From: Paguma larvata
Taxonomy: Eukaryota > Chordata > Mammalia > Carnivora > Viverridae
Direction of reading: 5' to 3'
Length of the DNA: 64,000 nt
Assembly (NCBI GenBank): GCA_030068075.1
Contig: CM057826.1
Coordinates: 50,425,116-50,489,115, forward strand
The translations under genes and the position numbers were made by a program. Of the stretch, positions 24,564 to 36,190 are shown one piece after another (within the stretch, counting starts at the first letter, position 1; each line of letters opens with the position of its first letter). The notes below the pieces were generated by a model that saw only the letters and a program-made list of their open reading frames with translations, was not told where the DNA came from and ran no database searches.

Positions 24564-25774
24564 GTGAAGAGAGCTATTACCAAAGATAAGTTTTGCTCTT
24601 TGTTTTTGTTTTTTTGTTTTTGTTTTTGTTCTTCTTTTTGCATAAGATCTCTCTGCATGGCATGGCAAGCATTACTTTACCAAACTTTTGCTCTTCTAGT
24701 CTTCCTTCCTCCCTTTTGAAGTCTTATACTCCTACCCCTTCTCCTTAGCTCAGGATGGCATGTAAACCTCAATTACCTGTCAGGGAGCCTCTCCTGTCTT
24801 TGTGGCATTTATGTACACACAAAATTAAATTTGCTTCCCTCCTGTCATCTGTCTTATGTGGATTTAATTATGGCCAGCCGAAGAACCTAGAAGGGAAGAA
24901 GGGAAAAGTCCCCCCACTCCCTGTCTCCGCCATTTAATACCAAAGACACCAAAGCATATTCCTGAGCTTTCAACATAAAGCATTCTATCCATGTAGCCGT
25001 GGCACCAGATGATGAAAAATCAATTATTACAAACACATTCTGGGCACTGAGAGGCATTAGTCATTCTTCTATGTGGAATGGGAATTTGTGCTTTCAGGAG
25101 AAAAGAGGGACTTGGCAGGTACCATGAGAAGGGTTGCACTAAAGCTTTCCCCTACAAAAAGAGATGGTATATGTAGAGAGTGTGTGCAGTTGCATAGCTT
25201 AATCCATTTCTCTTGGGGTGGAGAAGCCAGTTTACATTTTTCAGTAAACCATATCCATTGACGATTGCTTTGATTTCATTGTACAAGAAGTTTAACAAGC
25301 AGCCAACAGATTTATGTTTTAGTAGAATACACAGCATAACCTTCAGCAGAAAACCTCCTTCAGAAAGAAACTATGTGCTTGGACTGCCAAATGCATTTAA
25401 ATGTTGCAACAGTCTAAGAAAACAGGACATTTGTGTGCCATATTCATGAGGTTGAGCATCCTCTGAATTACCCCCTTGGGGATAAGTCCACACAACAGCG
25501 GGCATATACTCCTTGACCTTAGCAACTTGTGCATCTCTGTACTTGGTGCCATAGCGGCTGGAGAGAAACTATTTGAAGGTTAAGATTCCCACCCCTGGAA
25601 GAAATTTATGCCTTTAAGAGATGTCCCTACTTAACACACACATTTTGTTCCCTGTTGATGACAAAAGCAATCTATCATTTGAAAAGATCATTTTCCTTGA
25701 TTGTAAAATTTAAATTGTATAAACACTACAATTTTAACTGTCCTGCTGAGGGATGTTCAACCTACAAAAAGCTG
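24564..25774. other. Intergenic DNA between the duplicated 82-bp segments
   Basis: A (TTTTTG)n tract lies at about 24,600-24,636 and probably belongs to an old L1 fragment ('gcataagatctctct' afterwards is also found just inside the next L1). The rest shows no gene. Confidence 0.5.
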
Positions 25775-26429
25775 TAAATATTTAATTTCTACAACTTGAT
25801 GTTCTTGAAGATAAGTATACACCTGTAAAAGCATTATCGCTAACCATCACTTCCAAAAATTTTCTCTTGCCACCCCTCTATTTTTCTGCCTGTGATTAGA
25901 ATGCTTAACATAAGATCTCTCCTCTTAGATCTATTAATTCTATTCTCTGCTTCTTTGTGTTTGACTATCTTAGATTCTATATATAAGTGAGACCGTGTAG
26001 TATTTGTCTTTCTTTTTCTGGCTTATTTTCCTTAACATCATATCCTCCAAATCCATCCATGTTGTGACAATCCATAGTATGTATCCATACCATACAAATG
26101 GTGTGATTTCCTTTTCTTTTAAGGCTTAATATTGTTCCGTTGTATGTATATACCACATTTGTCTTATCTATTCCTCCACATTTAGATTATTTATGTATCT
26201 TGATATTGTGAATAAAACTGCAATGAACAGGGGGTGCAGGTATCTCTTCAAGATCCTAATTCCTTTGGATATGTACCAAAATTGGGATTGCTGAATCAAA
26301 AGGTAACTCTGTTTTTAATTTTTTTGAGAAAACTGAATATTATTTTCCACAATGGCTCTACTAATTTACATTCCTACCAAGAGTCTATGAGGATTCTTTT
26401 TCTCCACATCTTTGCCAACACTTGCTGTC

Positions 26430-26475
26430 ATTTGTTTTTTTTTGTTTTTGTTTTTGTTTTTGTTTTGTTTTTCCA
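26430..26475. repeat. (TTTTTG)n simple repeat in L1
   Basis: Five to six imperfect TTTTTG units within the old L1. Confidence 0.9.
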
Positions 26476-26737
26476 AAAATAGTCATCTTAATATGTGTGA
26501 AGTGGTGTCTCATTGTGGTTTTGATTTGTATTTCTCTGATGGATTAGTGATATTGTATCTATTGGCCATTTATATGTCATCTTTAGATAAATGTCTATTT
26601 AGGTCCTTTTCTTATTTTTTAATTGGTTTATTTGTTTTTTGCTATGGTATTGAGGAGTTCCCTTATATATTTTGAATATTAATTCCTTATGAGATATCTG
26701 ATCTGCAAATATCTTCTCCCATTCTGTAGATTGCCTT

Positions 26738-26818
26738 TCCTTTCCTTTCTTTCTTTCTTTTTCTTTCTTTCTTTCTTTCTTTCTTTTTTCCTTTTTCTTT
26801 TTTTCTTTTTTTTTTTTC
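26738..26818. repeat. (CTTT)n polypyrimidine tract in L1
   Basis: A pure pyrimidine strand of about 80 bases built on CTTT and TTTC units and ending in a T-run. It interrupts L1 ORF2 remnants. Confidence 0.93.
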
Positions 26819-27486
26819 CTGTGAGATGTAACCCTACTTGTCTATGTTTGCTTTTGTTGTCTGTGCTTTTGGTGTTACATCCAAGAAATCATTACCCAGT
26901 CCAATGTCAAGGAGTTTTTTCCTAAGTTTTCTTCTAAGAGTTATATTCTTTCAGGTTTTATGCTTATGTCTTTAACACATTTTGAGTTCATGTTTGTATA
27001 TGCTGTGAGGTAAGGATCCAATCAGTCTTTTGCATATGGGTATCCTGTTTTCCGAAAACCATGTTGAAGAGACTATCTTTTCTCCACTGTATGTCCTTGG
27101 CTTCTTTGTCAAAGATCAGCTTACTGTATATAAACAGATTTATTTCTGGGCTTTAATTATCTTCCATTGATCTATCTATATGTTTTTTTTTAGGCTTTAA
27201 CCATACTGTTTTAATTACTGTAGCTCTGTAATATGTCTTGAAACCAAGGAGTGTGATGCCTCTGACTTTGTTCTTCTTGCTTAAAATTGCTTTAGCTATT
27301 CAAGGTCTTTTATGGCTCTACATGAAATTTAGGACTTTTTTTTTCTATTTCTGTAAGAAAAATGTCATTGGAATTTTGAGAAAGCATGCACTGAATCTAT
27401 AAGTCACTATGGGAAATATGAAGATTTATAAAATATCAACTCTTCAATCCATAAACAAGAAATGGCCTTTCCATTTATTTTGTGTG

Positions 27487-27487
27487 T

Positions 27488-27518
<31 letters not shown>

Positions 27519-27521
27519 TTT
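27487..27521. repeat. (TTTA)n microsatellite
   Basis: Almost nine perfect TTTA units inside the old L1. Confidence 0.95.
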
Positions 27522-27668
27522 CATTAGTGTTTTGTAGTTTTCAATGCTCAGGTCTTTTCACCTTGGTTAAGTTTACATCTACCTATTTTTATGCTAATTA
27601 ATGTAAATGCAATTGTTTCCTTGGTTTTCTTTTCACAGTGGTTGTTAGTGTAGAGAAAGACAACTGAT

Positions 27669-27886
27669 TTTTTTAATGTTTATTTTTTTAATGTTTATTT
27701 TTGAGATAGAGACTCACAGAGTGTGAGCAGGGAAGGAGCAGAGAGAGGGAGACACAGAATCTGAAGCAGGCCCTAGGCTCTGAGCTGTCAGCACAGACCT
27801 GGAGGCAGGGCTCAAACTCAGGGGCCAAGAGATTATGACCCGAGCTTAAGTCAGACATTTAACTGACTGAGCCACCCAGGTGCCCC
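27669..27886 (-). mobile_element. CAN-SINE, minus strand, nested in L1
   Basis: The minus-strand head ends at 27,886 (ggggcacctgggtggctcag on that strand). The A-rich tail appears as the T-rich stretch at 27,669-27,695. L1 sequence continues on both sides, so this SINE arrived later. Confidence 0.94.
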
Positions 27887-28000
27887 AGAAACACGATGGA
27901 TTTTTGTGTTAGTTTTACATCTTATAACTTTACTGACTCACTAGTTCAAACCATTTTTTTAATTTCTTTAAATGACTGTTTTCTGTGTGTAGTCTTTAAG

Positions 28001-29298
28001 GAAAGGAAGAAGTAAAACTAACTCTCTAGATGAACTATATACATTTGGAAAATACAGAAGAATATTAAAAAAATCCAAAAAAGTTACCTGTAATGTTACT
28101 ACTAAAGATGTTTTGTTTCTCTTATGCATATACGTTTGCCTCTATATTTGTACATTCCTATATGTGTGTTGGTATGCAGATGCATGAGTACACCAATTTA
28201 TAAACACATGCCACATTATGTCATGCTTTCTTCGCTTCTTCTTATAACTTGGAAATTTTCTCTTGCCAACTTAGGTTTCCCAAAGTTCAATTTTAAATGT
28301 TTTTATGCCATTGTATCATACTGTGAACTCAAATATCTGTTTATAGATAAATAAGATATTTTTAGGTAAATATCTTATTTATCTATGCCTCTCCTAGCAG
28401 ACACTGACATCCTCTGTATCCTTGTTTAAGGGTCTGTGATGTAAAGCATAAGAAAGAACATTGGGTTGGGTTAATGCTTTTTGTTCCTTTTATCCAGGGA
28501 CCTGGCTTCTTTCAGAGAATGCCCAGGTGACAGAATATAACAGACAGGTGAGAAAATCAGCCTGCCTTACAGCTGACTAGAAAATAGACTAACCTGCAAA
28601 CTTCTTCCCTTAGGAGAGATACTATTTGAAGTTCTTCATCATTTCATTCTGAATGAATTTTCAGGGAATAGATTTAGATGTCTGCCTGAGAGAGCAGAGC
28701 TGAAAGAATGAAAGAAAAAGTAAGGGGGTGCAATCCAAAGGTAACATGCAATGGGGGACCCACTGAGAGCCTGTTAAGGGGGCTGCAACTTTGGTCTTAA
28801 CAAAGCAGGGTGATCTGGTAATCTCTTTAGGTATGTTTGATAATCTAGATTCCATATAGATGATTGACTGTCTACAGGGTTGTCATAAAGAAAAGAGGAG
28901 GAGAGAAGAAACAAAGACGTGGCACTGCTGAGTTTTATAGCGGGCAGGGAAACTGCTGATGCAATCACCTGGCGAAGTTATCTTGGCAACTCAAACTAAT
29001 GGGATTTCTGCTTGCTTGTATTATACAGATAGCATCATAATGGTCTGCTTTATTTTTCAAACAGGGATACTATCTTTGGAGCAATGTCAAGAAAAAAAAT
29101 AGAGAATCACATATGTTTTCTGTGGCTGGGTTCCATATAGGTTAATACAGAGACACATTATTTTGCCGTATAAAGCGAGGGAGAGCAAAGTTGAAGCAAA
29201 TAACTTGTTGGTCCTTGATCTCATTTATAAGCCTTTGTCTTGAACATATATTCTATGGGCATAATCCCAGCTCTGCTTCTTCATCAGTTATGATTAGA
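28001..29298. other. Intergenic DNA containing a perfect hairpin
   Basis: About 28,030-28,300 looks like decayed L1/HAL1 sequence. A perfect inverted repeat (28,343-28,386) is listed separately. No gene is supported; the minus-strand frames at 28,661-28,968 overlap each other and lack domains. Confidence 0.45.
28343..28386. repeat. Perfect inverted repeat, 19-bp arms, 6-nt loop
   Basis: Arms atagataaataagatattt (28,343-28,361) and its exact reverse complement (28,368-28,386) enclose the loop ttaggt. No base is mismatched. It is AT-rich and does not extend beyond these bases. Confidence 0.97.
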
Positions 29299-29312
29299 AA
29301 GTACCTGTCCTC

Positions 29313-29483
29313 AGGGTACCTGGGTGGCTCAGTCAGTTGAGCATCAGACCCCTGATTTTGGCTCAGGTCATGATGTCCTGGTTCGTGAGCTGGGCTAGGT
29401 ACTGACAGTGTGGAGCTTGCTTGGGATTATCTCTCTCTCTCAAAAACAAAACAAACAAACAAATAAACAACCTTAAAAAAAAG
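29313..29483 (+). mobile_element. CAN-SINE, plus strand, internally shortened
   Basis: The head 'agggtacctgggtggctcag' and body are present, but the TC-rich segment is short and the tail is (AAAC)n-rich. A 14-bp target duplication (aagtacctgt[c/t]ctc, one mismatch) lies at 29,299-29,312 and 29,484-29,497. Confidence 0.94.
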
Positions 29484-29639
29484 AAGTACCTGTTCTCTAT
29501 TCCTGCAATATTCCAATGTAAAATTTGGAGATAGACACATAACTTACTGATTCTATATTTATGCAATGTGTGAGAATTTTAAGAGAAAGATTGTTTTATT
29601 TGTAAATAATCCTTAAAATTATTTTTAAAGTCACTTGTT

Positions 29640-30050
29640 TTTCACAAGCCACTGTAGCATCTTTACCACATTGGGCATTGTGTGCTACAACTTTGCCCCC
29701 GCTGTTCCTTCTGTCTGGAACACTTCCTCAAACCATCACAGGACTTTCTCTCTCATTTACTGCAAGATGTTGCTCAGATATCATCTTCTCAGTGAGATCT
29801 TCTATGGTCACTCTATTTAAAATGTCACCTTTATATCTATACTCCGTGTACTCCTCTTTGCTTTATTTTTCTCTTTAATTCTTAATACCTTTTAACCAAG
29901 TATAGAATTTTATATTGTTTATGTGATCTCCTTCCACTAGGATGAAAGTGTCATGTGGGGAGAAAATTTCGCCTGCTGTTTTACCAATACTAACCAGCAC
30001 TTAAAACATTGTCTTATGCATAATAGGGAAATATGAAAATATGTTAAGTG
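29640..30050 (+). mobile_element. L2 element, plus strand
   Basis: Contains 'gctgttccttctgtctggaa', 'tgttgctcagatatcatctt', 'ctcagtgagatcttctatgg' and the later 'cttccactaggatgaaagtg', in the L2 order. Confidence 0.85.
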
Positions 30051-31179
30051 AATGCTAATAATATAAGAAATTTTTAATGGATGAATATAACTACATACTT
30101 ACATTTATTTTAGTAAACTCACGTAAACAGAGACTTTAGTGGGGGCAACAACTAAGGATACTTGTCTAAATACTTAGAATATTATGATTCCATATTTAGA
30201 CAATTATTTAAAAATTAAGCAGGCTGCATCAATTTTAAACTGAATAATTAATCACCGATTTGAGCATCAGTGTTCCTGAAGTCTTTTAAAGTTTCTGTTT
30301 TGCGAGATATATTTTAGCTTAGAGAATATTATTGCTTTCAAAATATTTTCCCAATAACAAAAGAGGAATAATTTTAGTTACATTTTAGAAAAAGCCAAAA
30401 GAAATTGTAAGTTTTACCTAGATTCAGTTCTTAGCTCAAAACATCTGAAACAGAAAAGATAAAGATGAAAAACAAACAAAAATCAGATCCTGAAAAATAA
30501 AACAGCAGTGTAGTTTCAGATTTCATGGCTTTTTTTATTTTTCACCTCTTCTCTCCTACCTCTATTTATCTGCCTACATTCACTGGCAGAGGATCTAGCT
30601 TTAATAGATTTGTTTTTCCAAGAGACATTAGCCATCGAACCTGATATATGTGTTTGTTTTCCACCTTATGCCTAACTAGGAGTTAATTGCCCAATAGAGG
30701 ATAACACATTTAATTCATCATTCATTTATTCATTTAGCATGTACGGAACATTGAGCTAGGCTTTCTATGATCTTCAAGGAAAATAACACACAGTCTTGGT
30801 CCTCGAGCAACTTACAGTCTGAGGGACATAACAACTTGAAAATCCAGGCTATGTGGAGTGACACCCTGACACTTGGGGTGGACAGGCAGTGCTTCACAGT
30901 GTTGCTCTCTAATGATTCCTACTACCGTGAAGTGCACGAGTGGTCCTCAGTATCTGTTAAGTATTGGCCGTCATGGAAGCAGTTTGTCAAATAAGGCAAG
31001 GGACCGTAATTGCTATTAGAGAGGTGTAATCGGTGGGCTCTGTGATAGTTAATTCTGACTCAAAGACTGCAGAATGAGAAAGGGGGGTGGCAGAAATTGC
31101 AAGTTGTGTTTAAATTTTTTCTAAAGTCCAGTAGAATATTTGGTTTAGGTAGACAGAGTAATTAGACACGAAAGATAGA
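30051..31179. other. Intergenic DNA with one ancient repeat trace
   Basis: Around 30,720-30,850 the text 'attcatttagcatgtacgga' followed by 'ctcgagcaacttacagtctg' matches the pattern of a widespread ancient mammalian repeat of a family I cannot name. Nothing else is recognisable. Confidence 0.45.
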
Positions 31180-31310
31180 AGTTCATAGATCACTTCTATT
31201 TCAATATCTTTGTTTTATTGATCAGGAAACTGAGGTTCAGAGAGAGGAAGTGATGTGCTCCAACTTATACAGATGGTTTAATGTGAGTACAGAATTCTAA
31301 CTTCTTTATT
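31180..31310 (-). mobile_element. MIR fragment, minus strand
   Basis: Antisense MIR core: 'ttgatcaggaaactgaggtt', 'cagagagaggaagtgatgtg', 'acttatacagatggtttaat'. Confidence 0.75.
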
Positions 31311-31471
31311 AACTGTTACTTATTGTCAAATATTTTTATTTTCTATCATATCCTAGTGGAATGATGGAAGATCTCTTGATTATTAAAGTGTTCTTGGATC
31401 AAGCATAAGGGAATTGCAATGTGTTATAATATGTCAAACTTTTAGATAAGATTGCCTGTTAAAAATTTGCT

Positions 31472-31686
31472 GGGGCGCCTGGGTGGCTCAGTTGGTTAAG
31501 CAGCCGACTTCGGCTCAGGTCATAATATCATGGTCTGTGAGTTCGAGCCCCGCGTTGGACTCTGTGCTGATGGCTCAGGGCCTGGAGTCTGCTTCAGATT
31601 CTGTATCTCCCACTCTCTGCCCTTCCCTTGCTCATACTCTGTCTCTATGTCTCTCAAAAATAAATAAACGTTAAAAAAAAATAAAA
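31472..31686 (+). mobile_element. Young CAN-SINE, plus strand, with target duplication
   Basis: This is the copy closest to the consensus in the window. It has a head ggggcgcctgggtggctcag with intact A box, a B box 'gagttcgagccccgcgttgg', a full body, a TC tract and an AAATAAATAAACGTTAAAA tail. The 11-bp duplication aaaaatttgct flanks it at 31,461-31,471 and 31,687-31,697 without a mismatch. Confidence 0.97.
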
Positions 31687-31697
31687 AAAAATTTGCT

Positions 31698-32748
31698 TCA
31701 GGGGAGAAGACTTTTTAAATAAATCTCCAGGCAGTTTTCCTTCACTAAATGAATTTAAACTAATGATTCTGTGTTTTTTAAGTTTCTTCTTATGCTTAAA
31801 AAAATGTAACCATAGCAAGAAACAGCATGTCGTAGCAATACTGAGGGGATTAATTTATTTAGAGATTGTGAGAAACTATTTCCAACAAACCTAGGAATTT
31901 CTTTAAATGTTTTAAGACTTCTGTAATGAAACAAATTAGAGCTGGGAGAGTCTTCGTCAGAAGAGCAGAAGTTGGAAAATGTACCTCCTTGATTTGAGTT
32001 CCATTCCTGAGCTTATCCCCACTCTCCTCCCACACAGTGGCTCTATTAGGAAAAAGCTATGGCATTGAAATATTATTTACTTAAAACTGGAAAAATACTT
32101 ATAAAATTAAATATATTCAAATCCCCTTTTTGATTAAAGACCACACTCTGCAACTTACAGATAAATTTCCATTTAATCTTGAGTTTACATTTACCTTTGT
32201 TACTAGGTGTTTAGAGTGCTTGTTTTTTACAGGCACATGTATTTTAGAGTAAAATTTCATGAGGTCCATGTAAATGTCCTCCATCGATAATGGCAGCTTT
32301 TCTTTCCAGTCATTGAGAACATTTTAAACCTGACTCATTCAACAAATATTGTTGACTACCTACACTGAAGAGTAGACGCAGAGTGTACAATGGAGTATGT
32401 GTAGGGGACTCTACCATATACACTTGGCATCTTTCCTTCATTTTCATCCCTTTGTCTCTAAATCCAACTTTGGCTCACTCCTTAAGTAACCAGTCCCCAT
32501 ATTACAAAATTACTTTTTCTGTCCATCATTATTTCACATGGGGATACAGTGTGAAGTACAGGGCCACAGGCCCAGAAACCATGTGAATAATGAGTCTTGA
32601 GAGATTATCCCTGACTCCAGACAAGAAACTTCCCATTTCTAGTCTCAGAAACACGTAGCATATACTGTTGTAGGTAAAGGGAACAATGAGGTTTCTGTTT
32701 TACTTATTTATTTTCATCCAATATAAGTAATCGCATACTATTTCACTG

Positions 32749-32790
<42 letters not shown>

Positions 32791-33850
32791 CTTACCTTAC
32801 TTACAATATATAGACATACAAAAAGACAATGTTCTCTACTTAATAATGTGTATCTTCCTTGGCAAGTAGTTAGAACTTACCTATTAAACTGAATTGAAAA
32901 TGCCGTTTGAAAAATATTGAATTACGGTAGTGTTTGCTAAGAAAATAAATTTACATACTTGGAAAAAGTATGAATCTGGACTATAAATGATAGTAATTGA
33001 GTTTTTGAAAGGCTCTAGTTCTGGTATTCTTAAACTACAGAAGTATCATGAAAGATTAATTAAATAAAATCTTTTGTTAAATTGCTACCAGCCTCAAATG
33101 TAAATCCATCCGGTTTATGGGATATTGAATTAACTTTAGAGCCAGAATGACGTACTGTTTACTCACTTATATATGGATTTCCAGAAGCGCTCATTATTTT
33201 ATGATATTAATGAAGAGGAAAAAAGATTAATTTCTATATGCAGGTATTTATTTTTCTATTGACAACAAAATTTAAAGAGAATGAGAAATTAAATATTAAT
33301 GGCAGACGTACTTGAACAGTGAGATTATCATTCTATTTTTTCCATGTTTCAATTACTAAATTTTCACTATGTTGCGTTCAGTATGTGTTGCATCTATCTG
33401 GAAAAAAACATAACAGAAAAACAGGCAAAACAACCACAGAACTTAAACAAGTGATTTATGAGATGATTCCTCGGTAGATCTTTTTTCCCTTGTATGTAAT
33501 TTAGAGCCAGATAGAAAATGTCTGAGGACACCTCGTAAAACAAAAATAACACAAAATAATTAAAAACTTAAATTTAAGGAAACATTTATTAAAGATGACA
33601 AATTTAGTGGCTTAATTGTAGTAAAAAGTGGCAACAATCCATCATGCCTCTGAGGTTTATGGGACACTTAAGTACCCCATGATCTTATTCTAGCATTTGA
33701 TGTCTTCACATTTTAATCTTGGCAGGATAGAAAACGTGAGCAATAATTCAGCAGATGGCACTCCTGTCCTTAGGTCTAGACTAAAGCACAATCTAAAGAT
33801 GTTTGTTTCACACTTCAGTTTAGAAATAGCACTTAGAAACCTGTTTAATT
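31698..33850. other. Intergenic DNA, no gene seen
   Basis: Holds a TG microsatellite (32,750-32,788). A trace of an old repeat lies at about 32,330-32,400 ('tcaacaaatattgttgacta'). Otherwise AT-rich and unplaced. Confidence 0.5.
32750..32788. repeat. (TG)n microsatellite
   Basis: About nineteen uninterrupted TG units. Confidence 0.98.
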
Positions 33851-34009
33851 GGGGTGCCTGAATGGCTCAATCGGTTAAGCATCCAACTTTGGCTCAGGTC
33901 ATGCTCTCATAGCTCGTAGGTTCAGGACCCGCATTGGGCTCTATGCTGACCTTCAGAGCCTGGAACCTGCTTTCGGTCCTGTGTCTTCCTCTCTTTCTGC
34001 TCCTCTCAC

Positions 34010-34055
<46 letters not shown>

Positions 34056-34085
34056 AGTAAATAAAAATAAAAACCAAACAAAAAT
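33851..34085 (+). mobile_element. CAN-SINE, plus strand
   Basis: The head is 'ggggtgcctgaatggctcaa' and the standard body follows. A perfect (TC)n run lies at about 34,014-34,052 and the tail is A-rich. The mutated A box suggests a middle-aged copy. Confidence 0.94.
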
Positions 34086-34584
34086 CTATAGTCAATATTT
34101 ACAACAAACTTTGGTGATAAACTCTTTCCATGGACATTGAAATGCTATGTGGATACAGAAAGATCATTAAAAATCCTGACACCTGAGTGGTATTGGCATC
34201 AGTGCTGGAGAAATAAGGATAAAAGAATAGGGTGTCATCTAAAGACCTAAAAAAAGAATAATCCCCAAATAGTCAATTGGTATTCATTGCAAAGCAATGC
34301 TAACATGGGCACCAAGTGAATTTAGGGAGAATGAGGTAGAATGGGTTGAATAAGCTCATGTGATCCTCAATAAGTAAACAATATGGTTGAACTATAAATA
34401 ATCTTGAGTGTTACCACTTTCGAGAATAGCCCTCCACTGACCTTTCTGCAAAGACAGCAATTATCATTACTGGAGAAACTACAGTCCACTGTGGTTTAAA
34501 ACTTTTTAAAAGATGTTGACAGAGGTGACTAGGTGGCTTAGTTATAGATTGTATCTATAATCTATATCCATCATCATCAATGAA

Positions 34585-34685
34585 AGCATCAAAAATACAG
34601 AAGTATTGTCTGTCTTGGTCACTGCTTAATCACCAGTGTCTAGAACAGTGCCTGAAGGAACAAATGAATGAATCTGTGAATGCAA
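34585..34685 (+). mobile_element. L2/MIR 3'-end fragment
   Basis: 'tcaccagtgtctagaacagt' and 'gcctgaaggaacaaatgaat' are the usual end of L2. A possible SINE head remnant (aggtgactaggtggcttagt) lies just upstream at about 34,523-34,542. Confidence 0.65.
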
Positions 34686-34694
34686 AATTGGATG

Positions 34695-34810
34695 AATGAG
34701 GCTAAGAGATTAGTAAAGAATTTATCCAAACACTCACAGCTTGTAAGTTGTACAAGGAGAATCTTAACTATAGGTTTGAGTCCAAACTCTGTGGGCATCT
34801 CATTGTGCCA
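34695..34810 (-). mobile_element. MIR fragment, minus strand
   Basis: Antisense MIR core: 'aagagattagtaaagaattt', 'cactcacagcttgtaagttg', 'ggtttgagtccaaactctgt'. Confidence 0.75.
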
Positions 34811-35689
34811 ACTGTTTCCATCTTGTTTCCAATTTTTAATATCATCAAGGCCATGAAGAGCAACATTATGTAATATTAGTTTGAATGATATGGATTTGCC
34901 TTTCAGAGTTGAGCGGCGTTTATTCTAAAATATAAAGTATATAAGGCAGCCACTCTGCTAATAGAAAAGATATCTTGTGCAAAAATCTCAGTAAATTCAA
35001 AGATCCTTATGTTAGAGAACGACATGGGTATTCTTCAGGCTAACAAAAAGGCGGCATGGTTGGAAATCATGAGTGATTTACTAGGAGAGTGTTTAAGAAG
35101 TAGGTAATGTCTAGATCCTACATGGTGCTCTAGGTTATGTAAAGGAATTCACACTTTATTCCAAATGCAGTAGAAAGCCACTGAAAGTTTTAAGCTAGAA
35201 GAGGAAGATTATCTGATTTGAATTTTTGAATAGTCACTCTAGTTTTTATGTGGAGAATGAACTAGGAATGGTAAAATATATACATGCATATGTATCTTTA
35301 CAGCCTACATACTGCATTTGGATTTAGGGGCTGGGGGACAGGATGATTCTGCATAGCACTAGGCACATGGTGACACTGAAGTTAATGATAGCATCCTAAG
35401 TCTCTGAACACCAAACGATACATCTCCCTCTTTCTGTCCAGCTTCCTGCCCTCTCTGAAACTTCTCATGGAATGAGACCTTACTGTACAGATGCAACTTT
35501 AATGTGAATTGCACACTGTACTACATACAATTCTATATACAAAATATTCGGTGTGTGACAGCGACTTAACATATTTTCTATTAAGATACATTTTATTTTC
35601 GTATACTATACAATTGTGAAGTATGATTTTCTTTATTTTCTCTAGGAATATGTAATTCTTCCATCTAATGTTCTTTATTAGCTCCTCAC
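34811..35689. other. Intergenic DNA with old unclassified repeat
   Basis: About 35,000-35,280 ('gaaagccactgaaagtttta', 'cactctagtttttatgtgga') resembles the same ancient family as 14,690-15,650. No gene. Confidence 0.4.
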
Positions 35690-35886
35690 TTTCTTTTATT
35701 TTGCAGGAGAAAACGCAGACATTTAAAGTTCTTCACAATCTGGTCCCTAAATCTCTCTCCATTCTCACAGGTACAAGCAGTCCTGCTCATCTATCTCACA
35801 CGCACTCATATTCTGGGCTGAGGTCATCCTGAACATATTCATCACATTCTATTATTTCTCCTATGCTTCCATATCTTTGGGTGCAT

Positions 35887-35933
<47 letters not shown>

Positions 35934-36190
35934 TTTTGGTCTGATACAGTTCTATTCAGTCTTAAAACCTCGGTTATTGTCCTTTTCCCCAGAAAGCCAT
36001 GCTTGGTACTTCCTTCATTGAAGATAGTCATACTTTTCTCTACATTTTCTCTGCCGCTTATTTATGAATGTATTAATAAATTTCTATATCAGATTCTTAT
36101 TTATTACCAAAATGAGTTTCCTGTTGAGGCATTACTTTTCATTTGTTTTATGTTTCATGTGTATAGTAGCATTGGGCTTGAGATAGTTTA
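35690..36190 (+). mobile_element. Possible L2 fragment, plus strand
   Basis: 'cacaatctggtccctaaatc' and 'agaaagccatgcttggtact' fit L2 order weakly. A (TTTA)n microsatellite (35,885-35,936) splits it. Confidence 0.4.
35885..35936. repeat. (TTTA)n microsatellite
   Basis: Thirteen uninterrupted ATTT/TTTA units. Confidence 0.98.

Larger units (their letters stand above)
25775..28000 (-). mobile_element. Old LINE-1 3' portion, minus strand, interrupted
   Basis: Antisense 3' UTR starts at 25,775 with copy 2 of the 82-bp duplication. ORF2 remnants follow to about 28,000 (for example the antisense 'ttggccatttatatgtcatc' and 'tgctttagctattcaaggtc' regions). It is interrupted by a (TTTTTG)n tract, a CTTT-rich tract, a (TTTA)n tract and a CAN-SINE, and all frames are broken. 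Confidence 0.9.
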
